A stretch of 64,000 bases of DNA from Streptacidiphilus sp. P02-A3a (GTDB lineage Bacteria > Actinomycetota > Actinomycetes > Streptomycetales > Streptomycetaceae). The stretch covers positions 8,999,922 to 9,063,921 of the forward strand of contig NZ_CP048289.1 in the NCBI RefSeq assembly GCF_014084105.1, given 5' to 3'. Within the stretch, counting starts at the first letter, position 1. Each line of letters begins with the position of its first letter. This document shows, one piece after another, positions 16,206-24,242 of this stretch. Under the pieces are notes generated by a model, which was not told where the DNA came from, made no database searches, and was given only the letters and a program-made list of their open reading frames with translations. The position numbers and the translations under genes are program-made.

Positions 16206-16604
16206 TCACCAGGTCAGGGCGGCGGCCGGGGCCGGGCGCGGGGAGAGCGCCCGGGCGGCGCGCAGGCAGGCGTCCGCCTCCTCGCGGTCGCCGAGGGTGC
16301 GCAGCGTGTACGCCTGGTCGAGCAGCGCGTCCGCCTGGCACGGCCGCGGCGTGCCGCTGTGCGCCAGCCGGACCGCGATCTCGGCCAGCAGCCCGGCCCG
16401 CTCCCGCTCGCCGCGCAGCGCCAGCAGCCGCGCGGACAGGCCGCAGGAGCAGGCCAGGTCCTCCTCCGGCAGGCCCGCGCAGTTCCGCAGGACGTCCTCG
16501 ACCAGCCGCTCGGCCTCGCCGGTACGCCCCTGGCCGAGCAGTTCCCGGGCGGACTGGAGCCGTTCCCGGACCCGGGTCACCCGGGTCTTCTCGGCGCCGA
16601 GCAT
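16206..16604 (-). CDS. Small helical (TPR-like) protein
   Basis: 132 residues of Ala/Leu/Arg-rich helices. The repeated spacing in ARELLGQGRTGEAERLVEDV and AYTLRTLGDREEADACLRAA resembles two or three tetratricopeptide units. There are five Cys in all, four of them within about 15 residues (NCAGLPEEDLACSCG), which is odd for a TPR protein. ATG at 16604 follows GGAGGCAGCC. It sits 33 bases before a radical SAM gene and could be a scaffold or recognition partner; no catalytic motif seen. Confidence 0.7.
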   Translation of the reverse strand: MLGAEKTRVTRVRERLQSARELLGQGRTGEAERLVEDVLRNCAGLPEEDLACSCGLSARLLALRGERERAGLLAEIAVRLAHSGTPRPCQADALLDQAYTLRTLGDREEADACLRAARALSPRPAPAAALTW

Positions 16605-16635
16605 GGCTGCCTCCGCTGCGTGGTCGGTGTCGGTC

Positions 16636-16679
16636 GGTGGTTCACCGGAGCACCCGACGGGTGGTCACCGGAACACCCC
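16636..16679. repeat. Short direct repeat upstream of the TPR-like gene
   Basis: Two imperfect 20-bp copies (GGTGGTTCACCGGAGCACCC and GGTGGTCACCGGAACACCCC) lie in the 143-bp gap between the KAS III-like gene and the TPR-like gene. They could be a regulator site inside the operon or a slippage product. Confidence 0.5.
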
Positions 16680-16747
16680 GATGCTCGGCGGCGGGGCTTG
16701 TCCGCTGCTTGCCGTCCGACTGCGTGCCGGTATGGCCCGCGGCGGGG

Positions 16748-17782
16748 TCACGTCCACCGCGGGACGGCGGTGATCTCCAGTACCGCGCAGGCGAAGGTGA
16801 AGCCGGTGCCGACGCCGCAGAGCGCCACCAGGTCGCCGGGGCGCACCGCCCCGGTCTCCAGCAGCCGGGCCAGCCCGGCGGCCTGGTCCCCGGCGCCGAT
16901 GTGGCCGACCTGGCGGCCCCAGTCCCAGGTGGTCCGGTCGTCGCCGACGCCCAGCTCGGGGAGCCGGAACATCCGGGCGACGGCCTCCCGGCCGAGGTTG
17001 GGGAAGACGAACCGGGAGACCTCGCCGAGCGTGGCCTTGGCGTCCGCCAGGGCCTCCTCCAGCGCCTCCCGGCTGCCGTTGATCAGCGCCTGCGAGGCCG
17101 CGTGGCCGGTCTCCCGGTCGCCGCGCAGGTAGGCGTCCCGGCGGCGGCGCAGGTCCACCGGCCAGCCGTGTTCGCCGGGGGCCCGCGCCCACGGCTCGTC
17201 GCCCCGGTGCAGCCCCTCGTGCCGGGCGTCGCCGACCAGCGCGGTGGCACGCAGCCGGGCGACGCCCTCGCCGCGGGTCAGCAGCAGCGCGCTGCCGCCG
17301 TCGCCGCGCACGGTCGCGTCGTCGGAGCGGTAGCGGTCGAAGACCGGCAGCGGGTAGCAGTCGCCGGTGGTGATCAGCACCGCCGACTGCGGCGAGGCGG
17401 TGAGGTGGGCGGCGGCCAGTTCCAGCGCCACCAGGCCGCCGTTGGAGGCCTGCTTGACCTCGAACGCCGCCGCCCGGCCGCCGACGGTGCGGTGCTGCAC
17501 GTAGGCGGCCGGGGACCAGTGGTCCAGGCCCTGGAAGCCGACGCTGGCGTGGATCAGCCGGTCCACCCGGGCACCGGCCTCCGGGGCCCGGCGCAGCGCC
17601 TGCCGCCCGGCCTCGACCGCGAGTTCGGCCGGTCCCCGGCCGTCGGCCACGCAGACGCTCAGGTAGTCCTGCGCGGCGTACTGCCGGGCGTCGTAGCGGC
17701 CGTCGAGGACCGCGTCGAGGACCGGCTCCGGTGTGCCCAACGCGCCCGCGCAGGCGGCCACCTGGATGTCGTGCCACTGCAT
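16748..17782 (-). CDS. KAS III-like (FabH/CerJ-type) acyltransferase with Ser nucleophile
   Basis: 344 residues with the two-half thiolase fold: DRLIHASVGFQG, FEVKQASNGGLVALELA, then a C-terminal half with FVFPNLGREAVARMF and VGHIGAGDQAAGLARLL. In FabH the segment before a helix is A-C-S/A-G with catalytic Cys; here it reads Q-A-S113-N-G. The usual HQAN position reads FPNLG and the GNTSA position reads GHIGAGD, so the whole triad deviates. Such KAS III variants (DpsC, CerJ-like) act as acyltransferases or starter selectors rather than chain elongators. No PKS or carrier protein gene is seen nearby. Confidence 0.8.
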   Translation of the reverse strand: MQWHDIQVAACAGALGTPEPVLDAVLDGRYDARQYAAQDYLSVCVADGRGPAELAVEAGRQALRRAPEAGARVDRLIHASVGFQGLDHWSPAAYVQHRTVGGRAAAFEVKQASNGGLVALELAAAHLTASPQSAVLITTGDCYPLPVFDRYRSDDATVRGDGGSALLLTRGEGVARLRATALVGDARHEGLHRGDEPWARAPGEHGWPVDLRRRRDAYLRGDRETGHAASQALINGSREALEEALADAKATLGEVSRFVFPNLGREAVARMFRLPELGVGDDRTTWDWGRQVGHIGAGDQAAGLARLLETGAVRPGDLVALCGVGTGFTFACAVLEITAVPRWT

Positions 17783-17819
17783 GTCCCGCCCCTTTCGGTG
17801 GAGTTGTCGCCGGTCCGGG

Positions 17820-18488
17820 TCAACCGGCCAGCGAGAGCAGCCGGTGCACCGAGCCCAGCAGGTTCAGTCCGGCCGCGCGCCGGTCGGCGCCGAGCGAGTC
17901 CAGCAGTCGGGCCACCTCGGCCAGGCCGGTCGGTTCGCCGTCCTCCTGCACCAGCAGCCGGTGCGCGGTCCGGCTGCGCCGGAGCACGCCCAGGGCGATC
18001 GCGGCCTGTCCGGCGAAGAGCGACAGCAGCTCGGCCGCGCCCAGCGGGCTGACCGTGCTGGGGACCGGGTCCAGCACCTCCATCACCCCGATCGGCTCCT
18101 CGCCGCGCAGCAGCGGCGCCGCCATCAGCGACCGCGGGACGTACCCGGTGGTCTCCGCCAGGTCCCGGGCGAAGGTCGGATGAGTCGCCAGATCCCCTAC
18201 CACCAGCGGCTCCTGGGCGGCCAGCACCCAACCGGCGATGCCCCTGGAGGCGGGGAAGCGCTCGCCCACCAGGTGGCCCTCCCCGGCGCCGGAGACCGCC
18301 TCGAAGACCAGCTCGTCGGTCTCCGCGTCGAGCAGGAAGACCGAGGCGGCGGCGGCGCCGAACAGGCCCCGGGCGGTGTCCACCACCGAGCGCAGCAGCT
18401 CCTGGTGGTCCCGCTCGGCCTGCCCCAGCAGCGCCGAGACGGCCGTCATCACGCTGTGGTTGTCAGTACTGCGGCGGTTCTCAGTCAT
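17820..18488 (-). CDS. GAF domain protein
   Basis: 222 residues. One GAF domain spans about residues 25-165 (ASVFLLDAETDELVFEAVSG, FPASRGIAGWVLAAQEPLVV, SLMAAPLLRGEEPIGVMEVL). No kinase, cyclase or DNA-binding domain follows; the C-terminal 50 residues are helical. It starts inside the stop of the subtilase gene (ATGA). Probably a small-molecule or redox sensor acting with the upstream cyclase-like protein. Confidence 0.82.
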   Translation of the reverse strand: MTENRRSTDNHSVMTAVSALLGQAERDHQELLRSVVDTARGLFGAAAASVFLLDAETDELVFEAVSGAGEGHLVGERFPASRGIAGWVLAAQEPLVVGDLATHPTFARDLAETTGYVPRSLMAAPLLRGEEPIGVMEVLDPVPSTVSPLGAAELLSLFAGQAAIALGVLRRSRTAHRLLVQEDGEPTGLAEVARLLDSLGADRRAAGLNLLGSVHRLLSLAG

Positions 18489-19330
18489 GCGGACCCTTCC
18501 ACGTTGCTGGAGGTGAGGTAGAGCAGGTTCTTGACCTGGAACGGGGTGAGCTGCGGGTGCTTGCCGAGGGCGAGCGCGCAGTATCCGGCGACGTGCGGGG
18601 TGGCGAAGCTGTTGCCGGTGATCCGGGTGCGTCCGCCGCCCGGCCAGGCGACCTCCACGTCGGTCCCGTGGGCGAAGAACTCCACCGGGGGGTTGGGGTT
18701 GTAGAGCACCAGCGCGGGGTCCTGGACGGCGTGGCTGCCGACCGAGACCACCGAGGAGAACCGCCACGGGAAGCTCTCCACCGGCGTGTTGTGGGCCGAG
18801 GCGACCAGCAGCGTGCGCTGGAAGTACGCGTCGTCGGCGATCGCGTGCAGCGCCTCGGCGAAGCGGCGGCGGGTGGTCGACAGGCTCAGGCTGACCACGT
18901 CGAAGCCCTGGGACACGGCCCAGCGCAGCCCGGTGACGAAGGCGTCGCCGGAGGAGGCGTAGCGCTCCCCGAGCACCCGGACGCTGTACAGCTCGCACTC
19001 GGGCGCCAGCGAGCGGACGATCCCGGCGCAGGCGGTGCCGTGCCCGCAGGCGTCCCCGTCGTCCACCGGCCGCACGCTCGGCTCGGCGCCGCCGACCGAG
19101 GTCACCGCGTACGAGCCCTGGATCGGGCCCACGTCCGGGTGGCCGCCCTCGATGCCGCTGTCCACGATGCAGACCCGGACCCCGCGCCCGGAGGAGCCGC
19201 CCCAGGCCCAGTCGGTGGTGGCCTGCTGCGGCCAGTCGGCCATGACCGCCAGCTCCTCCCGGCTGCGGCCGAGCGCGTTCCAGGTCAGCGGCGGGCGGCC
19301 GAGGCCGCGCGGTTCGCCGGATGTAGTCAT
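18485..19330 (-). CDS. Cytoplasmic S8 (subtilisin-like) serine protease
   Basis: 281 residues. The triad is visible: Asp in VCIVDSGIEGGHPDVG, His in CGHGTACAGI and Ser in TGNSFATPHVAGYCA; the oxyanion Asn lies in LLVASAHNTP. There is no signal peptide and no long propeptide, so it acts inside the cell. Overlaps both neighbours (19327-19330 and 18485-18488). In peptide-natural-product loci such enzymes can remove leader peptides; that role is inference here. Ribosome site GGAGGGG precedes ATG 19330. Confidence 0.9.
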   Translation of the reverse strand: MTTSGEPRGLGRPPLTWNALGRSREELAVMADWPQQATTDWAWGGSSGRGVRVCIVDSGIEGGHPDVGPIQGSYAVTSVGGAEPSVRPVDDGDACGHGTACAGIVRSLAPECELYSVRVLGERYASSGDAFVTGLRWAVSQGFDVVSLSLSTTRRRFAEALHAIADDAYFQRTLLVASAHNTPVESFPWRFSSVVSVGSHAVQDPALVLYNPNPPVEFFAHGTDVEVAWPGGGRTRITGNSFATPHVAGYCALALGKHPQLTPFQVKNLLYLTSSNVEGSA

Positions 19331-22300
19331 TTCCCCTCCGAAGGTCTGGTCCGTGCACCGGTCGCGGCGGCCCACTCGGCGCCGACGAGGTGGCCCTTCG
19401 CCCGGAACAGCCGCTCGGCGGCGGCCGCCGCCCCGGCGGCGGCCAGGTCCTCCCCGAGGGCGAGCAGGACGTGGGCGCGGTCGAGTTCGGCGGTGGCCTG
19501 GCAGCCGGTGGAGTCGGTGCCGGCGGCCGTGGCGACCGCCAGCGCGGCCTCCCGCAGCGCCGGTTCCGGCTCGCCGCAGCTGGCCAGCGCCCGGGCCCTG
19601 ACCCCGTGCAGTTCGGCGTCCAGGAACGGGTCGCCGGTCCCGGCGGTGCCCTCGGCGGACTCCAGCGCGGCCCGGTGGCGGCCCTGCTCCAGCAGCGCCC
19701 GGGCCAGTCCGGCGGCGCTGACGGCGGCGGCGAGGGTGTCGCCGAGCCGGTCGGCGGCCGCGGCGGCCTCGCGCAGCAGCCGTTCGGCCGTGCGCCAGTC
19801 CCCGGCCAGGCCCTCCACGGTGGCGGCGAAGACCCGCAGGCTGGCCGCCCCGTACGCGTGGCCGAGCTCGCCGATGATCCGGACCGAGTCGGCCACCAGC
19901 GCGCGCGCCTCGGTGAACTCGCCGCGGTAGGCGAGCAGCACCGCCAGCGGGCAGTTGACCGTGGCCCGGACCGCCCGGCGGCCCCCGGCGTGCTCGGCCA
20001 GCAGCGTCCGGCAGCCCGCCAGCGCGGCCGTGGCCGGGGTCGGCCCGCGCCACAGCGAGGTCGCCAGGCCGCCGATGGCGGTCGCGAGTTCCAGTTGGGC
20101 GTCGGTCAGCAGCGCGTGCCGCAGCGCCCGCCGCAGCAGCTCCTCGGCCTCGCCGTAGCGTCCGCCGAGTTGCCGCAGCTGGCCGACCCGCAGCCAGGCC
20201 CGGGCCAGGCCGAGCTGGTCCCCGTCCGCCTCGAACACCGGGACGGCGGCCAGCGCGTCCTCCGCCGCCGTGGGCGTCGGCAGTTCCAGCGCGGCCCGCA
20301 GCAGCTGGACGTGGCAGGCGGTGCGCTGGTCGCCGTCGCCGCGGGCGGCGTCGGCGAGGTCGCGCAGGTCGTCCCGGGCCCGCGGGTCGGTGCCGAGCAG
20401 CAGCCGGGCCTCGGCCAGGTGCAGCCCGACCGTGAGCCGCCCCGGGTCGTCCGGGTCGTGCAGCCCCTGGGCCCGGCCCAGCAGCTCGGCGGCCCAGTGC
20501 AGGTCGCTCCGGCGCAGGGCGACGGCCCCGGCGGTGGCCAGGTTCCGCGCCGCGCCGGACTTCAGCTCCAGGACCCGCGGCTGGTCGGCCGGGCCGAGTT
20601 CGGCGGCCAGCCGGTAGGCGTGCTCCAGGTGCAGCCCGACCAGGTCGCAGCCGTGCCGCTGCTGCCGGTACCAGACCGCCAGCCGCTGGTGGTAGCGGAC
20701 CCGGGTCCGCTTGGACAGGGTGTTGTAGGCGACCTCGCGGATCAGCGCCCCGGAGAAGCGGTAGCCGTCGGCGCCGCCCTCGGCGGCGCGGCGGCCCTCG
20801 GCGCCGCCCTCGGCGGCGATCAGCCGACGGCGTCCGAGCGTGCCCAGCACCGGCCCCGGCCGCTCCGCCACCGGCGGCTCCTCGCCGAGCAGCACCTCCA
20901 GCTCCGGTGTGGAGAAGCGGCGTCCGGGCACGGTGGCCCGCAGCAGCACCTCCCGCTCGACCGGGGTCAGCAGGTCGAGCCGGGCCGCGATCAGTGACTG
21001 CACCGTGGGCGGCAGGGTGTCCGCGCCGCCCTGCTCGGTGATCGCGACCAGCTGCTCCAGGAAGAACGGGTTCCCCTCGGCCCGGGCCACCAGCTGGTCC
21101 ACCAGGTCGGCCCGGTGCGGCAGCACCTCGCTGAGCGCGGCGACCAGCAGCTCCGACTCGGCCGCGGACAGCGGGCCCAGGGTCATCGAGCCCTCGGTCG
21201 CTCCGCCGCCGGACGGGTCGCAGCCCCAGCCGGGGTGCCGTTCCAGCAGGTCGGGCCGGGCCAGTCCGACGGTGAGCACCGCGGTCCCGGCGAGTCGGCC
21301 GCACAGCCCGCGCAGCAGGTCCAGCAGCGCGGGCTTGGCCCACTGCAGGTCGTCCAGCAGCAGCAGCACCGGGTGCTGCCGACCGACGGTCTCCAGGACC
21401 AGGGTCGCGGCCCAGCCCAGCTGCTCCGGCAGCCCGCCGGGCGCGCCGTCCCGCAGCAGCCCGGAGTCCAGGTAGGCCAGCGCGTCCAGCAGGTCCTGGC
21501 CCTGCTCGGGGCCGAGCGAGCCGAGCGCCCTGGCCCGCTCCACCACCTGTCCCAGCGCCTCGCCGAGGGCGTGCAGGGTCCGGCCCTCGCCGTACGGCGG
21601 GCAGCCGCCCGCCCCGACCAGCACCCCCCGGGCCGCCGCCACGGCGGCGAACTCGGCGGCCAGCCGGGTCTTGCCGACCCCGGCGTCGCCGTAGAGCACC
21701 GCCAGGCGGCCCTCGGCGGTGCCGGTGACCTGGTCCAGCAGCCCCAGCAGCCACGCCAGTTCGGTCGCCCGGCCGACCATCGGCTCGTCCCTGGCCCAGG
21801 CCCCGGCCGGGCGTACCGGCGGCGGCTCCAGCAGCCGCCAGGCCGGGACCGGCTCGGCCTTCCCCTTCAGCGCGAGCTCGCCGATCGGGACGACCACGGC
21901 CGAGGCCGCGACCAGGCTGTGGGTCACCGGGCCGAGGATGACCTCGCCGGGCGCGGCGTGCTGCTGTAGCCGGGCGGCGACGTTGACCGCCTCGCCGGAG
22001 GTCAGCACCTGGTCCGAGGCGGCGTCGGCGGCGGCCACCACCTCGCCGGTGTTCACCCCGATCCGGATCCCGATCCGGACGTCGAACAGCTCGCTCAGCT
22101 CCAGGTTGAGCGGCTCCAGCGCGGCCACCATGTCGGCGGCGGCGCGCAGCGCCCGCAGCGCGTCGTCCTCGTGCAGCACCGGCACCCCGAACACCGCCAC
22201 CACCGCGTCACCGATGTACTTCTCCACCGTGCCGCCGTGCCGCTCCAGGCAGGAGCGCATCAGCGCGTAGTAGCGGACCATGACGTCCCGCAGCAGCTCC

Positions 22301-22467
22301 GGGTCGAGTCTGCCGCTGAGCGCGGTGGAGTCGGTCATGTCGCAGAACAGGACAGTGACGGTCTTCCGCGACTCCCGGGCCGGGGCGGCGGTCGCGGCCC
22401 GGGCGCCGCAGCTGGGGCAGAAGCGGGCGCCGGCCGGGACAGGGGACTGGCAGGCCGTGCAAACCAT
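19327..22467 (-). CDS. Zinc-ribbon / class III nucleotide cyclase / P-loop ATPase protein
   Basis: 1046 residues in four parts. Residues 1-25 are a zinc ribbon (CTACQ...CPSCG). Residues about 35-210 are a class III cyclase homology domain with metal Asp in VLFCDMTDSTALSG, KYIGDAVVAVFG and RIGIRIGVNTGEVVA. Residues about 225-500 are a STAND-type ATPase (LYGDAGVGKTRLAAEF, LLLLDDLQWAK). The rest is a long helical repeat array. Such proteins couple a signal to ATP-driven assembly; whether the cyclase part makes cAMP is uncertain. Slippage-prone AEGGAEGRRAAEGGADG near residue 560. Start ATG 22467. Confidence 0.88.
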   Translation of the reverse strand: MVCTACQSPVPAGARFCPSCGARAATAAPARESRKTVTVLFCDMTDSTALSGRLDPELLRDVMVRYYALMRSCLERHGGTVEKYIGDAVVAVFGVPVLHEDDALRALRAAADMVAALEPLNLELSELFDVRIGIRIGVNTGEVVAAADAASDQVLTSGEAVNVAARLQQHAAPGEVILGPVTHSLVAASAVVVPIGELALKGKAEPVPAWRLLEPPPVRPAGAWARDEPMVGRATELAWLLGLLDQVTGTAEGRLAVLYGDAGVGKTRLAAEFAAVAAARGVLVGAGGCPPYGEGRTLHALGEALGQVVERARALGSLGPEQGQDLLDALAYLDSGLLRDGAPGGLPEQLGWAATLVLETVGRQHPVLLLLDDLQWAKPALLDLLRGLCGRLAGTAVLTVGLARPDLLERHPGWGCDPSGGGATEGSMTLGPLSAAESELLVAALSEVLPHRADLVDQLVARAEGNPFFLEQLVAITEQGGADTLPPTVQSLIAARLDLLTPVEREVLLRATVPGRRFSTPELEVLLGEEPPVAERPGPVLGTLGRRRLIAAEGGAEGRRAAEGGADGYRFSGALIREVAYNTLSKRTRVRYHQRLAVWYRQQRHGCDLVGLHLEHAYRLAAELGPADQPRVLELKSGAARNLATAGAVALRRSDLHWAAELLGRAQGLHDPDDPGRLTVGLHLAEARLLLGTDPRARDDLRDLADAARGDGDQRTACHVQLLRAALELPTPTAAEDALAAVPVFEADGDQLGLARAWLRVGQLRQLGGRYGEAEELLRRALRHALLTDAQLELATAIGGLATSLWRGPTPATAALAGCRTLLAEHAGGRRAVRATVNCPLAVLLAYRGEFTEARALVADSVRIIGELGHAYGAASLRVFAATVEGLAGDWRTAERLLREAAAAADRLGDTLAAAVSAAGLARALLEQGRHRAALESAEGTAGTGDPFLDAELHGVRARALASCGEPEPALREAALAVATAAGTDSTGCQATAELDRAHVLLALGEDLAAAGAAAAAERLFRAKGHLVGAEWAAATGARTRPSEGK

Positions 22468-22491
22468 GGCTGAAGTACCTTCTGTGGGCGG

Positions 22492-23223
22492 CTAGTCGAG
22501 CGACGGATCGGGGCTGCGGGGCGGACGGTCCGGACGCGCCGGGTCATCCGGCTGGTCCGGGTGGTCCGCACGGGCCAGGCCGCGCAGCAGCGCGGCGGCG
22601 CGGTCCGCCGTGAACGCGGCGCTGCGGGCCACGGCGGCGGCCACCCGGTCCGGCAGCGGCAGCTCGGCCAGGAACCGGTCCAGGCCCTCCCGGTGCCCCG
22701 GGTCGAGCTCGGCGTGCAGGGCCAGGGTGCGGAACGCCGGTGCGGGCAGCCCGGTCAGCGCGGGCAGCCGGGCGACCACCCCCGGATCCGGCGGGCAACC
22801 CTCCAGCACCGCGATGTACCCGAGCAGGCAGGCCGGGTGGTAGTGGCGCAGCCAGTAGTACTGCGCCCCGGCCAGGGCCGCGACCTCGGCCGCCGGGGCC
22901 CGCCCGAGCACCGCCTCCGGCGGGCGGCCCAGCGCCGCCAGGTCCTCCAGCAGCCAGGCGTCGTGGTCCTGCTCCTCGGCCAGGTGCACCGCCAGGTAGG
23001 CCGCCAGCGGCTCCGCGCAGGGATCCCCCGGCGGCAGCGCGGCGCAGCGCTCGACGGCGTCCCGCATCAGCGGGACGGACGCCCGGATCAGCCCGTGCAT
23101 GGCGTACAGGTACGCCGGGTAGCGCTCGCGCAGCCCCGGTGCGGCCCACATCTCCAGTGCCGCCGAACGTAGTTGAGGTAGCGTCAGTTCCAGGGTGGCG
23201 CGGACCAGGGTGGCGGCGGTCAT
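22492..23223 (-). CDS. Iron-containing redox enzyme (heme-oxygenase-like di-iron oxidase family)
   Basis: 243 residues, all helical. The ligand pattern of heme-oxygenase-fold di-iron oxidases is present: EEQDHDAW in the centre and ALHAELDPGHREGL near the C-terminus (HxExDxxH). Known members cleave C-C or C-N bonds or N-oxygenate amino groups on small molecules. Overlaps the preceding radical SAM gene by ATGA and lies 24 bases before the cyclase-like gene. The last 25 residues are a Pro/Asp/Arg-rich tail. A biosynthetic role on an amino-acid-like substrate is inferred. Confidence 0.8.
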   Translation of the reverse strand: MTAATLVRATLELTLPQLRSAALEMWAAPGLRERYPAYLYAMHGLIRASVPLMRDAVERCAALPPGDPCAEPLAAYLAVHLAEEQDHDAWLLEDLAALGRPPEAVLGRAPAAEVAALAGAQYYWLRHYHPACLLGYIAVLEGCPPDPGVVARLPALTGLPAPAFRTLALHAELDPGHREGLDRFLAELPLPDRVAAAVARSAAFTADRAAALLRGLARADHPDQPDDPARPDRPPRSPDPSLD

Positions 23224-24242
23224 CCGGCCACCCCCGCCGCCGCGCCCGCCGTGCCCGCCGCGCCCGCCAGGGCGATCGCGTGGACGGCCGGGTCGGCGGC
23301 GGCGCCCCGGTCGAGCAGCGTCCAGCAGAGCGCGCAGAGGTCGGGGTGCTCCCGCGCGGCCAGGTCGCGGTAGCGCGGCAGCCGGGTCAGCGCGCCCAGG
23401 CCGACCGTGGCGGCGGCGGTGAGGTACGCGTCGCGGCCCAACGCGTCCAGCGCGCCCCGCAGTTCGGCCGGGCCACCGGGGGCCGCGCGGTGCAGTTCGG
23501 CCGGGCCGCGGCCGGTCACCACGTCCTCGTTGCAGCAGCCGGTGAGCCCGCCGTCGTACCGGACCACCGGCGCGGCGGCGAGCGGGCAGACCCCGAACGC
23601 GCCCCCCGGCGCGCCGGGCCGGTCCGCCGCGCCCGGACTCCCGGCCGCGCGCCCGCGCCGGATCAGCGGGGTGGCCCGGATCTCGGCCCGCTCCGGCCAG
23701 TCCGGTCCCAGCGCCGCCGCCAGCAGCCGCTCCGCCTCGGCCGCCTGTCCGGGGGCGTCGACCACCTGGACCGCGATCCAGCTGCCCGCCGCTGCCGCCG
23801 CCCGCAGCGCGGCCAGGTAGCGCCGCTCCGGGATCCGGGCCGCGTGCTGCCGGTCGGTGCTGAGCACCACGCAGTCCGCCCGGGCCAGCACCGGCGCGGT
23901 CCAGGCCGGGGCGCCGCCGTCGTCCCGGCCCCAGTGGCCGCTGGTGTACAGCACCAGCTGCTTCCCGGCCCCGGCCAGCCGGCCGGTGGCCGAGTCCAGC
24001 GCGGCCCGCTCGGTGAACGGCTCGCCGCCGGAGATCCCGACCAGCCGGATCCCCGGCGCCCCGGCCAGCCCGCGGACCAGCCCGTCCAGCGGCCCGTCGG
24101 CGCTCACCCGGGCCCCGCGCGGCAGCGCGGACACGGAGCAGTGGTCGCAGCCGACCGGACACCGGTCGGTCAGGTAGAGCAGCACCGACGCGTTGCGCCG
24201 GGCCCGGATCCGGTCGATCCGGGCCAGCGTCAGCCGGGTCAC
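23220..24242 (-). CDS. Radical SAM protein
   Basis: 340 residues. Cluster motif C28, C32, C35 in DRCPVGCDHCSV; SAM loop in GISGGEPFTER. Downstream cysteines in GVCPLAAAPVV, GLTGCCNEDVV and HPDLCALCW suggest an auxiliary cluster. GTG start at 24242 overlaps the stop of the next radical SAM gene as GTGA. The CCNED segment matches CCNQD in that neighbour, so the two are distant paralogues and probably work as a pair on one substrate. Confidence 0.86.
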   Translation of the reverse strand: MTRLTLARIDRIRARRNASVLLYLTDRCPVGCDHCSVSALPRGARVSADGPLDGLVRGLAGAPGIRLVGISGGEPFTERAALDSATGRLAGAGKQLVLYTSGHWGRDDGGAPAWTAPVLARADCVVLSTDRQHAARIPERRYLAALRAAAAAGSWIAVQVVDAPGQAAEAERLLAAALGPDWPERAEIRATPLIRRGRAAGSPGAADRPGAPGGAFGVCPLAAAPVVRYDGGLTGCCNEDVVTGRGPAELHRAAPGGPAELRGALDALGRDAYLTAAATVGLGALTRLPRYRDLAAREHPDLCALCWTLLDRGAAADPAVHAIALAGAAGTAGAAAGVAG

